From the NCBI RefSeq assembly GCF_002262885.1, contig NZ_NKYF01000018.1, positions 115,203-179,202 of the forward strand: 64,000 nucleotides of DNA, given 5' to 3'. Under the pieces are notes generated by a model. That model saw only the letters and a list, made by a program, of their open reading frames with translations. It did not search any database and was not told the DNA's origin. This stretch comes from Pseudonocardia sp. MH-G8 (lineage in GTDB: Bacteria > Actinomycetota > Actinomycetes > Mycobacteriales > Pseudonocardiaceae). Of the stretch, positions 23,870 through 32,640 are shown one piece after another. The position numbers were made by a program, and so were the translations under genes. How positions within the stretch are numbered: the first letter of the stretch is position 1; the number at the start of each line of letters is the position of its first letter.

Positions 23870-24751
23870 TCATCCCTTGACGGCCCCCTGGGTGAACCCG
23901 GCGATGAACCGGTCGAGGAACAGGTTGAACACCAGCGCGATCGGCACCGCGACGAGCACGGTTGCGGCCTGCAGCGACTGCCAGAAGAAGACGTCGCCGC
24001 GCACGAGCTCGGTGGGCACGCCGGTGCTGATCACCTTCTCCGAACTGGGCGAGATGAACGCGAGCGCGTAGATGAACTCGCTCGCCGTGAGCGTGAAGGC
24101 GAACACGACCACGGCGACGAGTGCGGGGAACAGCAGCGGGGCGACGACCCGCAGCATCGCGCCCACGCGGCTGTAGCCGTCGACCATCGCCTGTTCCTCG
24201 ATGTCGCGCGGGATGGTCTTGAGGAACCCGATGAGCAGCCAGACCGAGACCGGCACGGTGATCGTCGGATAGATCACCACCAGCGACCAGGTGGAGTCCT
24301 GCAGCCCGAGCGCCACCACGAGCCGCGACAGCGACAGGAACAGCAGCGTGGGCGGCACGAGGTAGACGAAGAAGATCGCGATGCCCATCCGGCCCGCCCA
24401 CGGGCGGTCCAGCCGGGCGAGGCTGTAGGCCGCGGGGAGGGCCAGCGCCAGGGTGATCAGCACGACGACCACGCCCACCCACAGCGTGTTCCACGCGAAG
24501 GTCAGGAACCCGGTCTGGTTGAACAGCAGGTCGACGTGGTCGGTGGTGGGCGTCTCGTTGAAGATGAACGGGTTGTTGCGGCGCCGGTAGAGGTCGGTGT
24601 CCTGTTTGAAGGCGGTGATGGCCGCCCACACGAACGGGCCGGCCGCGGCCAGCGCGGTGAGGATCGCGATCGTGTACAGCGCGATCCGCGCGCTGCGGTG
24701 CCGCCGGGCGTAGCGGCGCCGCTGCGCGTCGGTGACGACGAGCTGGTCCAC
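23870..24751 (-). CDS. Sugar ABC transporter permease (MalG type)
   Basis: A 293-residue permease with six hydrophobic segments. The EAA loop is IPRDIEEQAMVDGYSRVGAM, followed by LRVVAPLLFPALVAVVV, and the C-terminus is FIAGFTQGAVKG, all standard for CUT1 MalG-type proteins. It is the last gene of a complete operon: binding protein, ATPase, permease, permease. The gap to the upstream permease gene is three bases. Confidence 0.92.
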   Translation of the reverse strand: MDQLVVTDAQRRRYARRHRSARIALYTIAILTALAAAGPFVWAAITAFKQDTDLYRRRNNPFIFNETPTTDHVDLLFNQTGFLTFAWNTLWVGVVVVLITLALALPAAYSLARLDRPWAGRMGIAIFFVYLVPPTLLFLSLSRLVVALGLQDSTWSLVVIYPTITVPVSVWLLIGFLKTIPRDIEEQAMVDGYSRVGAMLRVVAPLLFPALVAVVVFAFTLTASEFIYALAFISPSSEKVISTGVPTELVRGDVFFWQSLQAATVLVAVPIALVFNLFLDRFIAGFTQGAVKG

Positions 24752-24754
24752 GGG

Positions 24755-25705
24755 CTAACTCACCTCCATGCGGCGCACGACCCGCAGGATCGCGACGGCC
24801 GCCGCGAGCAGCAGCGGGAACAGGAACAGCGCGATCGCGGCGCCCTGCCCGATGTCGCTGCCCTCGATCCCGCGGAAGAACGCCCAGCTGGCCAGGACCT
24901 GGGTCTCGTTGGTCGGGCCGCCGCGGGTGAGGACGTAGACCACGGTCATGTCGGTGAAGGTGAAGATCGCGCCGAACAACGCCGAGATCGCGATGACCGG
25001 GGCCGTCAGCGGGATCGTGATCTCGAACATCCGCCGCCAGTAGCCCGCGCCGTCCACCGTGGCCTGCTCCTGGACGTCCTTGGGCACCGACAGCAGCCCT
25101 GCCATCATGATCACTGCGGCCAGCGGCACCAGCCGCCAGACGTGCACGGCGATCACCGAGATCATGGCCAGGTTCGGCTGCCCGAGCCAGAACATGTTCG
25201 ACTGGATGATCCCGACCTCGCGCAGCACCCAGTCGATCGGCGAGAACACCGAGTCGAGCAGCCACAGCCAGGTGATGGTCGAGAGCGCGACCGGCGTGGT
25301 CCAGGGCAGCAGCACGCAGAACCGGACGATCCACCGGCCCCGGAAGTCGGCGATGAGGACGTTGGCCAGCACCTTGCCGAACACCACGATGAAGAACATC
25401 GACACCGCGGTGAACAGGAGCGTGTTCCACAGGGACCGCCAGAACACCGGGTCGCCGAAGATCCGCTCGAAGTTCTGCAGGCCCACCCAGTCGAAGCTCG
25501 GGTCGCCGCCGGTGACGTCGGAGAGGCTGAACGCCACTGCGAGCACGAACGGGACCCCGACCAGCGCGAGGATGTAGACCACCGCAGGGGCCAGCATCAG
25601 CCAGGACAGCACGCCGTCGCGGTCGGCCACCTTGCGCCGGGAGAAGTCGACGGATCGCGACGCGCGGTCGCCGGACCTCGACGGGGCCACGGGCGGCGAA
25701 CCCAT
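24755..25705 (-). CDS. Sugar ABC transporter permease (MalF type)
   Basis: A 316-residue permease from the ATG that overlaps the ATPase stop codon (ATGA); an in-frame extension further upstream would overlap the ATPase gene and is rejected. After a soluble leader the first helix is LSWLMLAPAVVYILALVGVP. The EAA loop reads VPKDVQEQATVDGAGYWRRM, then FEITIPLTAPVIAISAL. It pairs with the MalG-type permease to make the membrane channel. Confidence 0.92.
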   Translation of the reverse strand: MGSPPVAPSRSGDRASRSVDFSRRKVADRDGVLSWLMLAPAVVYILALVGVPFVLAVAFSLSDVTGGDPSFDWVGLQNFERIFGDPVFWRSLWNTLLFTAVSMFFIVVFGKVLANVLIADFRGRWIVRFCVLLPWTTPVALSTITWLWLLDSVFSPIDWVLREVGIIQSNMFWLGQPNLAMISVIAVHVWRLVPLAAVIMMAGLLSVPKDVQEQATVDGAGYWRRMFEITIPLTAPVIAISALFGAIFTFTDMTVVYVLTRGGPTNETQVLASWAFFRGIEGSDIGQGAAIALFLFPLLLAAAVAILRVVRRMEVS

Positions 25706-26742
25706 CACGCCCCCAGCCGCACCGGCTCGGTACGCAGGCCCGTGCCGGCGTCGAAGAACCGCAGCCTGCCGGCCGGCACCGCGAAGTCGTGCCGGTCGCC
25801 CACCGCGATGGGCGTCTCCACGGTGGCGGGCAGCCGGGCGATCACCCGGCACGGCCCGTCGCCGATGTCGACGGTGCCGTAGATGTGCCGGTCGCCGGAC
25901 AGGTACTCCATCCGCTGCACCTCCAGCGTGGCCGTCACCCGTTCCCCGGGCACGTTCTCGACGGGCAGCAGGTGCTCGGGCCGGAACCCGACGAGCACCT
26001 CGCCGTGCGGCACGAGGTTCATCGGCGGCGACCCGATGAAGGTGGCGACGAACGTGTCGGCCGGGTCGTCGTAGATCTCGACGGGCGCCCCGATCTGGCG
26101 GACCCGGCCGTCGGACATGACCGCGATCCGGTCGCCGAGCCCCATCGCCTCGCTCTGGTCGTGGGTGACGTAGATCGTGGTGGCGCCGATGTCCTGCTGG
26201 AACCGCTTCAGCTCGTCGCGCGCGCTGGTGCGCAGCTTGGCGTCCAGGTTGGACAGCGGTTCGTCGAGCAGGAACGCCGTGGGGTCGCGCACCAGCGCCC
26301 TGGCCAGCGCCACCCGCTGCCGCTCGCCGCCGGAGAGCTGGCGCGGCTTGCGGTCGAGCAGGTGGCCGATGCCCAGCATCCCGGCCGCCGTGCGGGCCTT
26401 CTCCTCACGGTCCGCGGGCGCCATGCCTTCCGCCCGCAGCGGGAACACGATGTTGGCCTGCACGGTCTTGTGCGGGTAGAGCGCGTAGCTCTGGAACACC
26501 ATCGCGATCCGCCGGGCCCGCGGTGGCAGCCCGGTGACCACCTGCCCGCCGATCAGGACGTCGCCGCTGGTGGGCGCCTCGAGCCCGGCGATGGTGCGCA
26601 GCAGGGTGGTCTTGCCGCAGCCCGACGGGCCCAGCAGCACCAGGTACTCCCCCTCGCCGGTGGCCAGGTCGACGCCGTCGATCGCGTGCACCCGGCCCGA
26701 GTCGAAGGACTTGCGCAGGTCGCGGACCTCAACCGTGCTCAT
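25705..26742 (-). CDS. ugpC: Sugar ABC transporter ATPase (UgpC/MalK type)
   Basis: A 345-residue ATP-binding subunit. Walker A is GPSGCGKTT (38-46), the signature is LSGGERQRV (from 136) and Walker B FLLDEP (157-162), with the H-loop in THDQSEAMGLGDR. The C-terminal TOBE/OB region (LVGFRPEHLLPVE) is typical of UgpC, MalK and MsmK. It energises this system, and as multi-use MsiK-type ATPases are common in actinobacteria it might also serve the ATPase-less system at 9626-12618. Confidence 0.93.
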   Translation of the reverse strand: MSTVEVRDLRKSFDSGRVHAIDGVDLATGEGEYLVLLGPSGCGKTTLLRTIAGLEAPTSGDVLIGGQVVTGLPPRARRIAMVFQSYALYPHKTVQANIVFPLRAEGMAPADREEKARTAAGMLGIGHLLDRKPRQLSGGERQRVALARALVRDPTAFLLDEPLSNLDAKLRTSARDELKRFQQDIGATTIYVTHDQSEAMGLGDRIAVMSDGRVRQIGAPVEIYDDPADTFVATFIGSPPMNLVPHGEVLVGFRPEHLLPVENVPGERVTATLEVQRMEYLSGDRHIYGTVDIGDGPCRVIARLPATVETPIAVGDRHDFAVPAGRLRFFDAGTGLRTEPVRLGA

Positions 26743-26785
26743 GCCGCCTCCGCGGAGGCGATACGTCGGCGGTGCTCAAGAACGC

Positions 26786-28207
26786 TCAACTCCCGCCCGT
26801 GCCGATCAGGCCTCGCGTCCGCCAGTTGTCGAAGATCGGGGTGATCTGCGCCTCGGCGTCGGCGACCGCCTGCTGCGGGCTGACCTCGCCCCGCGCGGCC
26901 CTGGCGAACATGTTCGGGATGACGAACGTGGCGAACACCTCGCCCTCGGCCGTGTTGGCGGTGCCCGGGTACCCGATGTTGGTGCTCCAGTCGATGGCGC
27001 TCTCCAGCAGCGCGAGCTTGTTCGCCGGCTGCGCACCGTAGGGGTCCGCGCTCAGCCACGCACCGAGGTCGGGCACGACGTCGGGGTAGGCCGGGAAGTC
27101 GTAGAGCTTGGAGTGCCAGGCCACCACGTCGAGGTTGCCCGTGTAGTGCAGCAGGAACTCCTTGGCCGCCTCCGGGTTGGCGGCGTGGTTCGGGACGATC
27201 CAGTTGTACATGACGTGGCTGGCGGCGCGGGCGTCCGCGGGACCGCGCAGGGCCGGGGTGAAGAAGATGTCGGCCGCGGTCTCGGGGTCGGTCTCCTGCG
27301 TGGTCCGCCAGGCCGAGAGCGAGTTGAGGATGTAGGACAGCTGCCCCGCGGCGAGGCCCTGGTTGTTGGACGCGGCGTTCCACGAGAAGACCTCGGGGGT
27401 CATCGCGTCCGTGTAGAGCCTGCTCATGAACTCGACCGCCGCCACGGTCTCGGGCGAGTTGATGACCACCTGCTCCGAGGCGTCCTGGATCGACGCGCCG
27501 AACGACCACAGCAGGGCCCGGCCCGCCATGTTGGAGTCGATCTCCTGCGACATCCCGACGCCCAGCTGGACGCCCTGGTCGTTCTTGATCTGGGTGCCGG
27601 CCCGGAGCAGGTCGTCCCACGTGGTGGGGCCGTCGGGGAGCCCCACCGGGGTCCAGAGGCTCTTGCGGTAGTCGCCGGGGTCGGGGACCCAGGCCGGCGC
27701 GTACGCGAAGTACCTGCCGGTGGTGGGGTTGAACGAGGACTTCTGGCAGAGCTCCCGCATCTCGCCGTGGCGGTTGTTCGCCTCGGTGACGACGTCGGTG
27801 AGGTCGAGGACGCTCGGCTCGTACTGCGGCACCGGGGAGATGTGCAGGATCAGGTCGTGCCCCTGACCTGCCTGGATCTCGGCCTGCGTGCGGGCCGGCA
27901 GCTCGGCGTAGTTGATGTGGTCGACGGTGACCTCCACGCCGACCCGGCTGCCCCACTCCTTGACCCACGGGTCGAACCACGTGTCGTGCGCGGGCACGAA
28001 GTGGCTCCACATCAGGATCGACAGGGCCCCCGACAGCGGCGCAGTCGGCTCCGTGAACGTGCCGGCAGGTGCGGGGCTGCTCGGTGCGGGCGCCCCGCCG
28101 CCGCCCTCGTCACCGCCCCCGCCGCACGCCACCATCGTGCCGCCGAGCGCCGCCAGGCCCGTGGCCTGCAGAAACCGGCGGCGGTCGAACTCCATACGGA
28201 CATTCAT
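26786..28207 (-). CDS. Sugar ABC transporter substrate-binding lipoprotein (Tat-type signal)
   Basis: A 473-residue receptor. The leader contains the twin-arginine motif DRRRFLQATGLAALGG and ends in a lipobox before C28 (MVAC), so it should be exported folded by Tat and lipidated. A low-complexity Gly/Pro/Ser linker follows, then a CUT1-type binding fold (LSILMWSHFVPAHDTWFDPW). Upstream, GGGGAGCG provides a ribosome site. It starts the operon with the ATPase 43 bases downstream. Ligand unknown. Confidence 0.9.
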   Translation of the reverse strand: MNVRMEFDRRRFLQATGLAALGGTMVACGGGGDEGGGGAPAPSSPAPAGTFTEPTAPLSGALSILMWSHFVPAHDTWFDPWVKEWGSRVGVEVTVDHINYAELPARTQAEIQAGQGHDLILHISPVPQYEPSVLDLTDVVTEANNRHGEMRELCQKSSFNPTTGRYFAYAPAWVPDPGDYRKSLWTPVGLPDGPTTWDDLLRAGTQIKNDQGVQLGVGMSQEIDSNMAGRALLWSFGASIQDASEQVVINSPETVAAVEFMSRLYTDAMTPEVFSWNAASNNQGLAAGQLSYILNSLSAWRTTQETDPETAADIFFTPALRGPADARAASHVMYNWIVPNHAANPEAAKEFLLHYTGNLDVVAWHSKLYDFPAYPDVVPDLGAWLSADPYGAQPANKLALLESAIDWSTNIGYPGTANTAEGEVFATFVIPNMFARAARGEVSPQQAVADAEAQITPIFDNWRTRGLIGTGGS

Positions 28208-28320
28208 CCTGGCGCTCCCCGAGGCATCGTCGACTCGATCGGGTGATCGTAGGTCGACCCCGCACCCCGAGCGACGAAAAGGACACGATCGTTACCGCGC
28301 CGGTGTCGCGGTGCCGTCGG

Positions 28321-29322
28321 TCAGCGGGCAGCGAAGTGTTCCCAGCCTTCCGGGCCGCCTTCGTAGGCCCGGCCGTTCACCAGGACTTCCGGTTCTCCTT
28401 CCGACACGGTGCCGATCGCCGTCCAGCCGTCCGGGAGCGCTCCGGGGAAGGTCGCGACGAGCGCGTGGTCCTCGCCCCCGGTGAGGAACCAGTGCAGGGG
28501 GTCGACACCGAGTGCCGCGCCGACGTCGACCAGTCGGGAGGGCACCTCGAACGCGGCGCTGCGCACGTCGATGCGCACCCCGGAGGCCCGGGCGACGTGG
28601 CCGAGATCGGCGAGCAGCCCGTCGGAGACGTCGATCATCGCCGTGGCGCCCGCGTCGGCCGCCTGCGGACCCGCCGCGTACGGCGGCTCCGGCACCCGGT
28701 GCGCCGAGACCACGGCCACCGGCGAGCGGAAACCGCGCGCCAGCACGGCCCACCCGGCCGCCGCCCACCCCACGCGCCCGGCGATCGCGACCCGGTCCCC
28801 GGGACGGGCGCCGGCGCGCGTCACCGCCTCCCGCCCGTCCAGCGAGCCGAGCGCGGTGACCGACAGCACCAGCGTGGCCGACGACGCCACGTCGCCGCCC
28901 ACCACGCCCGCACCCACCGAGCGCGCCTCCGCCCACAGCCCGTCGGTCAGCCCGGTGAGCGTCTCGACGGGGGTGTCGGGCGGGCACGCGAGCCCGACGA
29001 GCAGCGCCGTGGGCACCGCGCCCATGGCGGCGATGTCGGCGAGGTTGGCCGCCGCGGCCTTGCGCCCGATCTGCTCGGGGCTCGACCAGTCCAGCCGGAA
29101 GTGCACGCCGGCGACGAGCACGTCCGTGCTCGCCACCACCCTTCCGTCCGGCGCGGCGACGACGGCGGCGTCGTCACCAGGCCCGAGCAGGGTGGCGGGT
29201 GTCGGCACGCGCTCAGCGGTGAGCCGGTCGATCAGACCGAACTCGCCGATACCGGCGAGTGTGTTCGCGGGTGTGTTCTCCGCCTCCGCACCCCCCGTCG
29301 GGGGCGGTTGCGATGTGGGCAC
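28321..29322 (-). CDS. thiL: Thiamine-monophosphate kinase
   Basis: A 333-residue member of the AIR-synthase/ThiL fold family that phosphorylates thiamine phosphate to thiamine diphosphate. The N-terminal half has FGLIDRLTAER, LLGPGDDAAVV (metal/ATP site) and STDVLVAGVHFRLDW, with ANLADIAAMGA and AGVVGGDVASS. The C-terminal half has AMIDVSDGLLADLGHVA and FLTGGEDHALVATF. The GTG start has GGAGGAGG upstream. Its neighbours (AsnC effector domain, DUF3515, ddl) are the usual actinobacterial context of thiL. Confidence 0.95.
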   Translation of the reverse strand: MPTSQPPPTGGAEAENTPANTLAGIGEFGLIDRLTAERVPTPATLLGPGDDAAVVAAPDGRVVASTDVLVAGVHFRLDWSSPEQIGRKAAAANLADIAAMGAVPTALLVGLACPPDTPVETLTGLTDGLWAEARSVGAGVVGGDVASSATLVLSVTALGSLDGREAVTRAGARPGDRVAIAGRVGWAAAGWAVLARGFRSPVAVVSAHRVPEPPYAAGPQAADAGATAMIDVSDGLLADLGHVARASGVRIDVRSAAFEVPSRLVDVGAALGVDPLHWFLTGGEDHALVATFPGALPDGWTAIGTVSEGEPEVLVNGRAYEGGPEGWEHFAAR

Positions 29323-29392
29323 GGGCGCCTCCTCCGGTACGTTCGGTCTCCGACTCTCCTACGCCCAACGATCGAACTGGAAGGGGCTCGCC

Positions 29393-29629
29393 GTGGTGCA
29401 GGCTTACATCCTGGTGCAGACCGAGGTCGGCAAGGCCGCCGCCGTCGCCGCCGAGATTTCCAAGATCGCTGGGGTCGTCTCCGCGGAGGACGTCACCGGC
29501 CCGTACGACGTGATCGTGCGCGCCCAGTCCGACGACGTCGACCTCCTCGGGCAGCTCGTCGTCGCGCAGGTGCAGGGCGTCAGCGGCATCACGCGCACGC
29601 TGACCTGCCCGGTGGTGCACCTCTCCTGA
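29393..29629 (+). CDS. Lrp/AsnC ligand-binding domain protein (stand-alone)
   Basis: A 78-residue protein made only of the RAM/AsnC C-terminal effector domain: VQAYILVQTEVGKAAAVAAE, then VSAEDVTGPYDVIVRAQSDD, without a helix-turn-helix. Such stand-alone domains form oligomeric rings that bind amino acids. The start is one of two adjacent GTG codons (29393 or 29396), preceded by GAAGGGG. Partner and ligand are unknown. It is divergent from thiL and followed closely by the DUF3515 gene. Confidence 0.85.
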   Translation: MVQAYILVQTEVGKAAAVAAEISKIAGVVSAEDVTGPYDVIVRAQSDDVDLLGQLVVAQVQGVSGITRTLTCPVVHLS

Positions 29630-29635
29630 CCTCCC

Positions 29636-30193
29636 GTGCGTACCCGGGTCTCCCTGCCGGTGGCGATCGCGATCGCGCTGCCGCTGCTGCTCGCCGTCAC
29701 GGTGGCCGCCATCGCGGTCGTCGCGCGCGTGCAGGGCGTCGGCGCGCCACCGCCACCGGACACGGGGCCGCTCGCGGTCGCCCCGGTCGACTCCCCCGGC
29801 GCCTCCGGACCGGAATGCGCGAGCCTGCTCGCCGCCCTCCCCACCGAGCTGGACGGTCCGGACGGCCCCCTGCCGCCCCGCCCGATCGCCGAGGCCGAGC
29901 AGCTGCCGGGCGTGCGCGCCTGGGCGGCGGCCCCCCGGCCGGTCGTGCTGCGCTGCGGACTGCCCCGCCCTGTCGAGCTGACGCCGACCTCGGCCCTGCT
30001 GGAGGTCAACGGGGTGCGCTGGCTGCAGCTCGACGACGGCCTGCCCGAACCCGTGCAGGTCAGCTACATCGCCGTGGACCGGCCGGTGTACGTGGCGGTG
30101 ACCACGCCCGTCGACGCCGGGAGCGGGCCGCTGCAGCAGGTGGCCGACGTGGTGCGCGAGACCCTGCCCGCCACCGCGGTGGCGGTGCGCTGA
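29636..30193 (+). CDS. DUF3515 family membrane-anchored protein
   Basis: A 185-residue protein starting at GTG, six bases after the previous stop. The N-terminus is one long hydrophobic helix (LPVAIAIALPLLLAVTVAAI), likely an anchor. The remainder is extracytoplasmic, with PECASLLAALPTELDG-like sequence, VVLRCGLPRPVELTPTSALL and EVNGVRWLQL, the DUF3515 signature. Two cysteines could form a disulfide. The function is unknown. The family is actinobacterial and normally sits between ddl and thiL, as here. Confidence 0.88.
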   Translation: MRTRVSLPVAIAIALPLLLAVTVAAIAVVARVQGVGAPPPPDTGPLAVAPVDSPGASGPECASLLAALPTELDGPDGPLPPRPIAEAEQLPGVRAWAAAPRPVVLRCGLPRPVELTPTSALLEVNGVRWLQLDDGLPEPVQVSYIAVDRPVYVAVTTPVDAGSGPLQQVADVVRETLPATAVAVR

Positions 30194-30218
30194 CCTCGCG
30201 CGGCATACGATTCCCCGC

Positions 30219-30884
30219 ATGGTGACGTTGTCCCGGGCGACCGAGGACTACCTGAAGGCGATCTACCACCTCGCCCATCGCGGCGAGCCGGTCACCACCG
30301 GGCAGCTGGCGAGCGAGCTCGGCGTGTCGGCCCCGTCGGTCTCGGCCATGGTGAAGCGCCTCGAGGACGGGCGGATGCTGGTCCGCCCGGACAGCCGCTC
30401 GCTGGAGCTCACCGCGTCCGGGGAGCGGGCCGCGCTGCGCGTCGTACGGCGGCACCGGCTGCTGGAGACCTTCCTGGCCCGCATGCTCGACGTGCCGTGG
30501 GACGAGGTGCACGCCGAGGCGGAGCTGCTCGAGCACGCCCTGTCCGACCGGCTCGAGGAACGCATCGACGCCGCGCTCGGCCACCCGACGCACGACCCGC
30601 ACGGCGACCCGATCCCACCCCGCGACGGCCCGCACGAGGAGGGGTGGGGCGAGTCGCTCGACGCCGCACCCACCGGCGACTGCTTCCACGTGGACCGGGT
30701 GTCCGACCGCGACAGCGCGGCCCTGCGCTACCTCGGCGAGCTCGGCATCTACCCCGGCGTCGTGATCGTGGTCGAGGAGCAGGCGCCGTTCGGCGGGCCG
30801 CGGTGGGTCCGGGTGGGCGAGCAGCGCCACGCGCTGGGCCCCGCCCTCACCCGCCTGGTGCACGGTCACGCCGCACCGGACTGA
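30219..30884 (+). CDS. DtxR/MntR family metal-dependent regulator
   Basis: A 221-residue protein opening with the DtxR helix-turn-helix, LSRATEDYLKAIYHLAHRGE, then TTGQLASELGVSAPSVSAMV. A dimerisation domain follows (RLLETFLARMLDVPWDEVHA, EAELLEHALSDRLEERID), then a C-terminal SH3-like FeoA domain (YPGVVIVVEEQAPFGGP). It should repress metal uptake genes when loaded with Fe or Mn. The first anchor residue of the classic site and the HE(A) pair are conserved. TACGAT seven bases before the ATG points to leaderless transcription. Confidence 0.88.
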   Translation: MVTLSRATEDYLKAIYHLAHRGEPVTTGQLASELGVSAPSVSAMVKRLEDGRMLVRPDSRSLELTASGERAALRVVRRHRLLETFLARMLDVPWDEVHAEAELLEHALSDRLEERIDAALGHPTHDPHGDPIPPRDGPHEEGWGESLDAAPTGDCFHVDRVSDRDSAALRYLGELGIYPGVVIVVEEQAPFGGPRWVRVGEQRHALGPALTRLVHGHAAPD

Positions 30885-30892
30885 GCCGGGAT

Positions 30893-32002
30893 TCAGCGCA
30901 GGCCGGTGCCGCGGGCCTGCGCCGTCTCGACGAGCGTGGTCAGCAGCGTCGCGAAGTCGATGCCGGTGACCGCCCACGCCCGCGGGTACATCGAGATCGG
31001 CGTGAACCCCGGCATCGTGTTGACCTCGTTGACGGTGAGCTCCCCGTCGGGGCCGACGAAGAAGTCCACGCGCGCGAGGCCCTGCCCGTCGACGGCGCGG
31101 AAGGCGTCCACCGCCATGGCGCGCAGCCGCTCGGCCACGTCGTCGTCGAGCTTTGCGGGGATGTCGAACTCGCAGACGTCGTCGAGGTACTTGGCCTCGA
31201 AGTCGTAGAAGCCGGGTGTGGTGCCGCCCGCGGTGGTGCCGGTGATCCGGATCTCCGCGGGCACGCTGGCGCGCACGCTGCCGTCGGGGAGCTCGAGCAC
31301 TGCGCACTCGACCTCCCTGCCGACGACCGCCGCCTCCACCAGCACCTTCGGGTCGTGCTCGCGGGCCAGCGCGATCGCGGCGTCCAGGTCTGCCCAGTCG
31401 GTGACGCGGGTGATCCCCACCGAGGAGCCCGCCCGGGCCGGCTTGACGAACGCCGGCAGGCCGAGCCGCTCGCGTTGCGCCGCCGTCAGCGTGGCCGTGC
31501 CGGGTCGCAGCACGACGAGCTCCCCGACGGGAAGGCCCTCGGCCGCCAGCAGCTTCTTGGTGAACTCCTTGTCCATCGACACGGCGCTCGCGAGCACGCC
31601 CGCCCCGACGTAGGGCAGGCCCGCCATCTCCAGCAGCCCCTGGATCGTGCCGTCCTCGCCGAACGGGCCGTGCAGCACCGGGAACACGACGTCGACGCCC
31701 GAGAACACCTCGCCCGCCCGGTCCGCGTCGAGGACGACGAGCCCGCCGCGCGTGGGGTCCCCGGGCAGCGCCAGCGCGGTGCCGGTGGCATCGACCGAGG
31801 GCAGCGCCCGATCGGAGATCACGAGCTCGCGGGGGTCGGCGGTGCCCAGCACCCAGGCCCCGTCGCGGGTGATGCCGACCGGCACGACCTCGAAACGCTC
31901 CGGATCGAGGTGCGACAGCACGGCTCCGGCGGAGACGCAGGAGATGGCGTGCTCGCTGCTCCGGCCCCCGAACACGACAGCGACCCGCACCTTCTGCGTC
32001 AT
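30893..32002 (-). CDS. ddl: D-alanine--D-alanine ligase
   Basis: A 369-residue ATP-grasp enzyme that makes the D-Ala-D-Ala dipeptide of peptidoglycan. Seen are VAVVFGGRSSEHAISCVSAG (glycine-rich N-terminus with the catalytic Glu), FPVLHGPFGEDGTIQGLLE, PFVKPAR-like ATP lysine (LPAFVKPARAGSSVGITRV) and FVGPDGELTVNEVNTMPGFT with the metal ligands. I chose ATG 32002 because homology starts at VRVAVVFGG and TACCCT lies eight bases upstream (leaderless). A longer in-frame start at 32059 would run into the promoter repeat. Confidence 0.96.
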   Translation of the reverse strand: MTQKVRVAVVFGGRSSEHAISCVSAGAVLSHLDPERFEVVPVGITRDGAWVLGTADPRELVISDRALPSVDATGTALALPGDPTRGGLVVLDADRAGEVFSGVDVVFPVLHGPFGEDGTIQGLLEMAGLPYVGAGVLASAVSMDKEFTKKLLAAEGLPVGELVVLRPGTATLTAAQRERLGLPAFVKPARAGSSVGITRVTDWADLDAAIALAREHDPKVLVEAAVVGREVECAVLELPDGSVRASVPAEIRITGTTAGGTTPGFYDFEAKYLDDVCEFDIPAKLDDDVAERLRAMAVDAFRAVDGQGLARVDFFVGPDGELTVNEVNTMPGFTPISMYPRAWAVTGIDFATLLTTLVETAQARGTGLR

Positions 32003-32056
32003 GGAACGGGAGGGTAGGCGCTGGGAACCCGACCGACCGATCCGGGCACCCACCCC

Positions 32057-32115
32057 CACCTTGGAGCCTTAGTGCTGTTTTTGAGCGCTCAGAACAGCAG
32101 CAAGGCTCCAAGGTG
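32057..32115. repeat. Palindromic element, family C, in the ddl divergent promoter region
   Basis: Arms of 23 bases (32057-32079 and 32093-32115) pair with two mismatches; the outer 14 bases, CACCTTGGAGCCTT, pair perfectly. The loop contains the palindrome GAGCGCTC. Only one copy is seen in the window. It lies between the divergent starts of ddl and the PPOX gene, so it cannot be a simple terminator. Confidence 0.75.
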
Positions 32116-32173
32116 CTGGTGGGGCGGGGCGTCCATCCCCTCCGCCGTCCCTGATCGGTGCCAGACTTGCCGT

Positions 32174-32620
32174 GTGTCCGCCATCGATCTCGCCCCGGTC
32201 CGCAGCATGGTCACCCGCGAGCACGGCCTGGCGAGCGTCGCCGTCGTCCGCGCCGACGGCACGCCGCACACCTCGCTCGTGAACGCGGGCGTGCTCGAGC
32301 ACCCGCTCACCCACCGCCCGGTGGTCGGCTACGTCACCTACGGCCCGGTGAAGCTGCGCAGCCTCCGGGAGCGCCCGGACACGTCACTGCTGTGGCGGGC
32401 CGGGTGGCAGTGGGTGGGCGTCGACGGCCGCAGCGAGCTCATCGGCCCCGACGACCCGGCCGACGGTCTGGACGCCGACGGCGTGCGGTTGCTGCTGCGC
32501 GCCGTGTTCACCGGCGCCGGGGGCACGCACGACGACTGGGACGCCTACGACCGAGTGATGCGCGAGGAGCGCCGGGTGGCCGTGCTGGTCGAGCCCGAGC
32601 GGGTGTACGGCAACTCCTGA
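32174..32620 (+). CDS. PPOX-class F420-dependent/FMN oxidoreductase-like protein
   Basis: A 148-residue split-barrel protein of the pyridoxamine-phosphate-oxidase-like superfamily. HGLASVAVVRADGTPHTSLVN, VVGYVTYGPVKLRSLRERPD and TSLLWRAGWQWVGVDGRSEL match the actinobacterial F420-binding PPOX class. GTG 32174 is chosen for homology and for a CAGACT box six bases upstream; the frame extends upstream through the family C repeat. Substrate unknown. Confidence 0.82.
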   Translation: MSAIDLAPVRSMVTREHGLASVAVVRADGTPHTSLVNAGVLEHPLTHRPVVGYVTYGPVKLRSLRERPDTSLLWRAGWQWVGVDGRSELIGPDDPADGLDADGVRLLLRAVFTGAGGTHDDWDAYDRVMREERRVAVLVEPERVYGNS

Positions 32621-32640
32621 GCACGGCCACCGGCGGCGCA

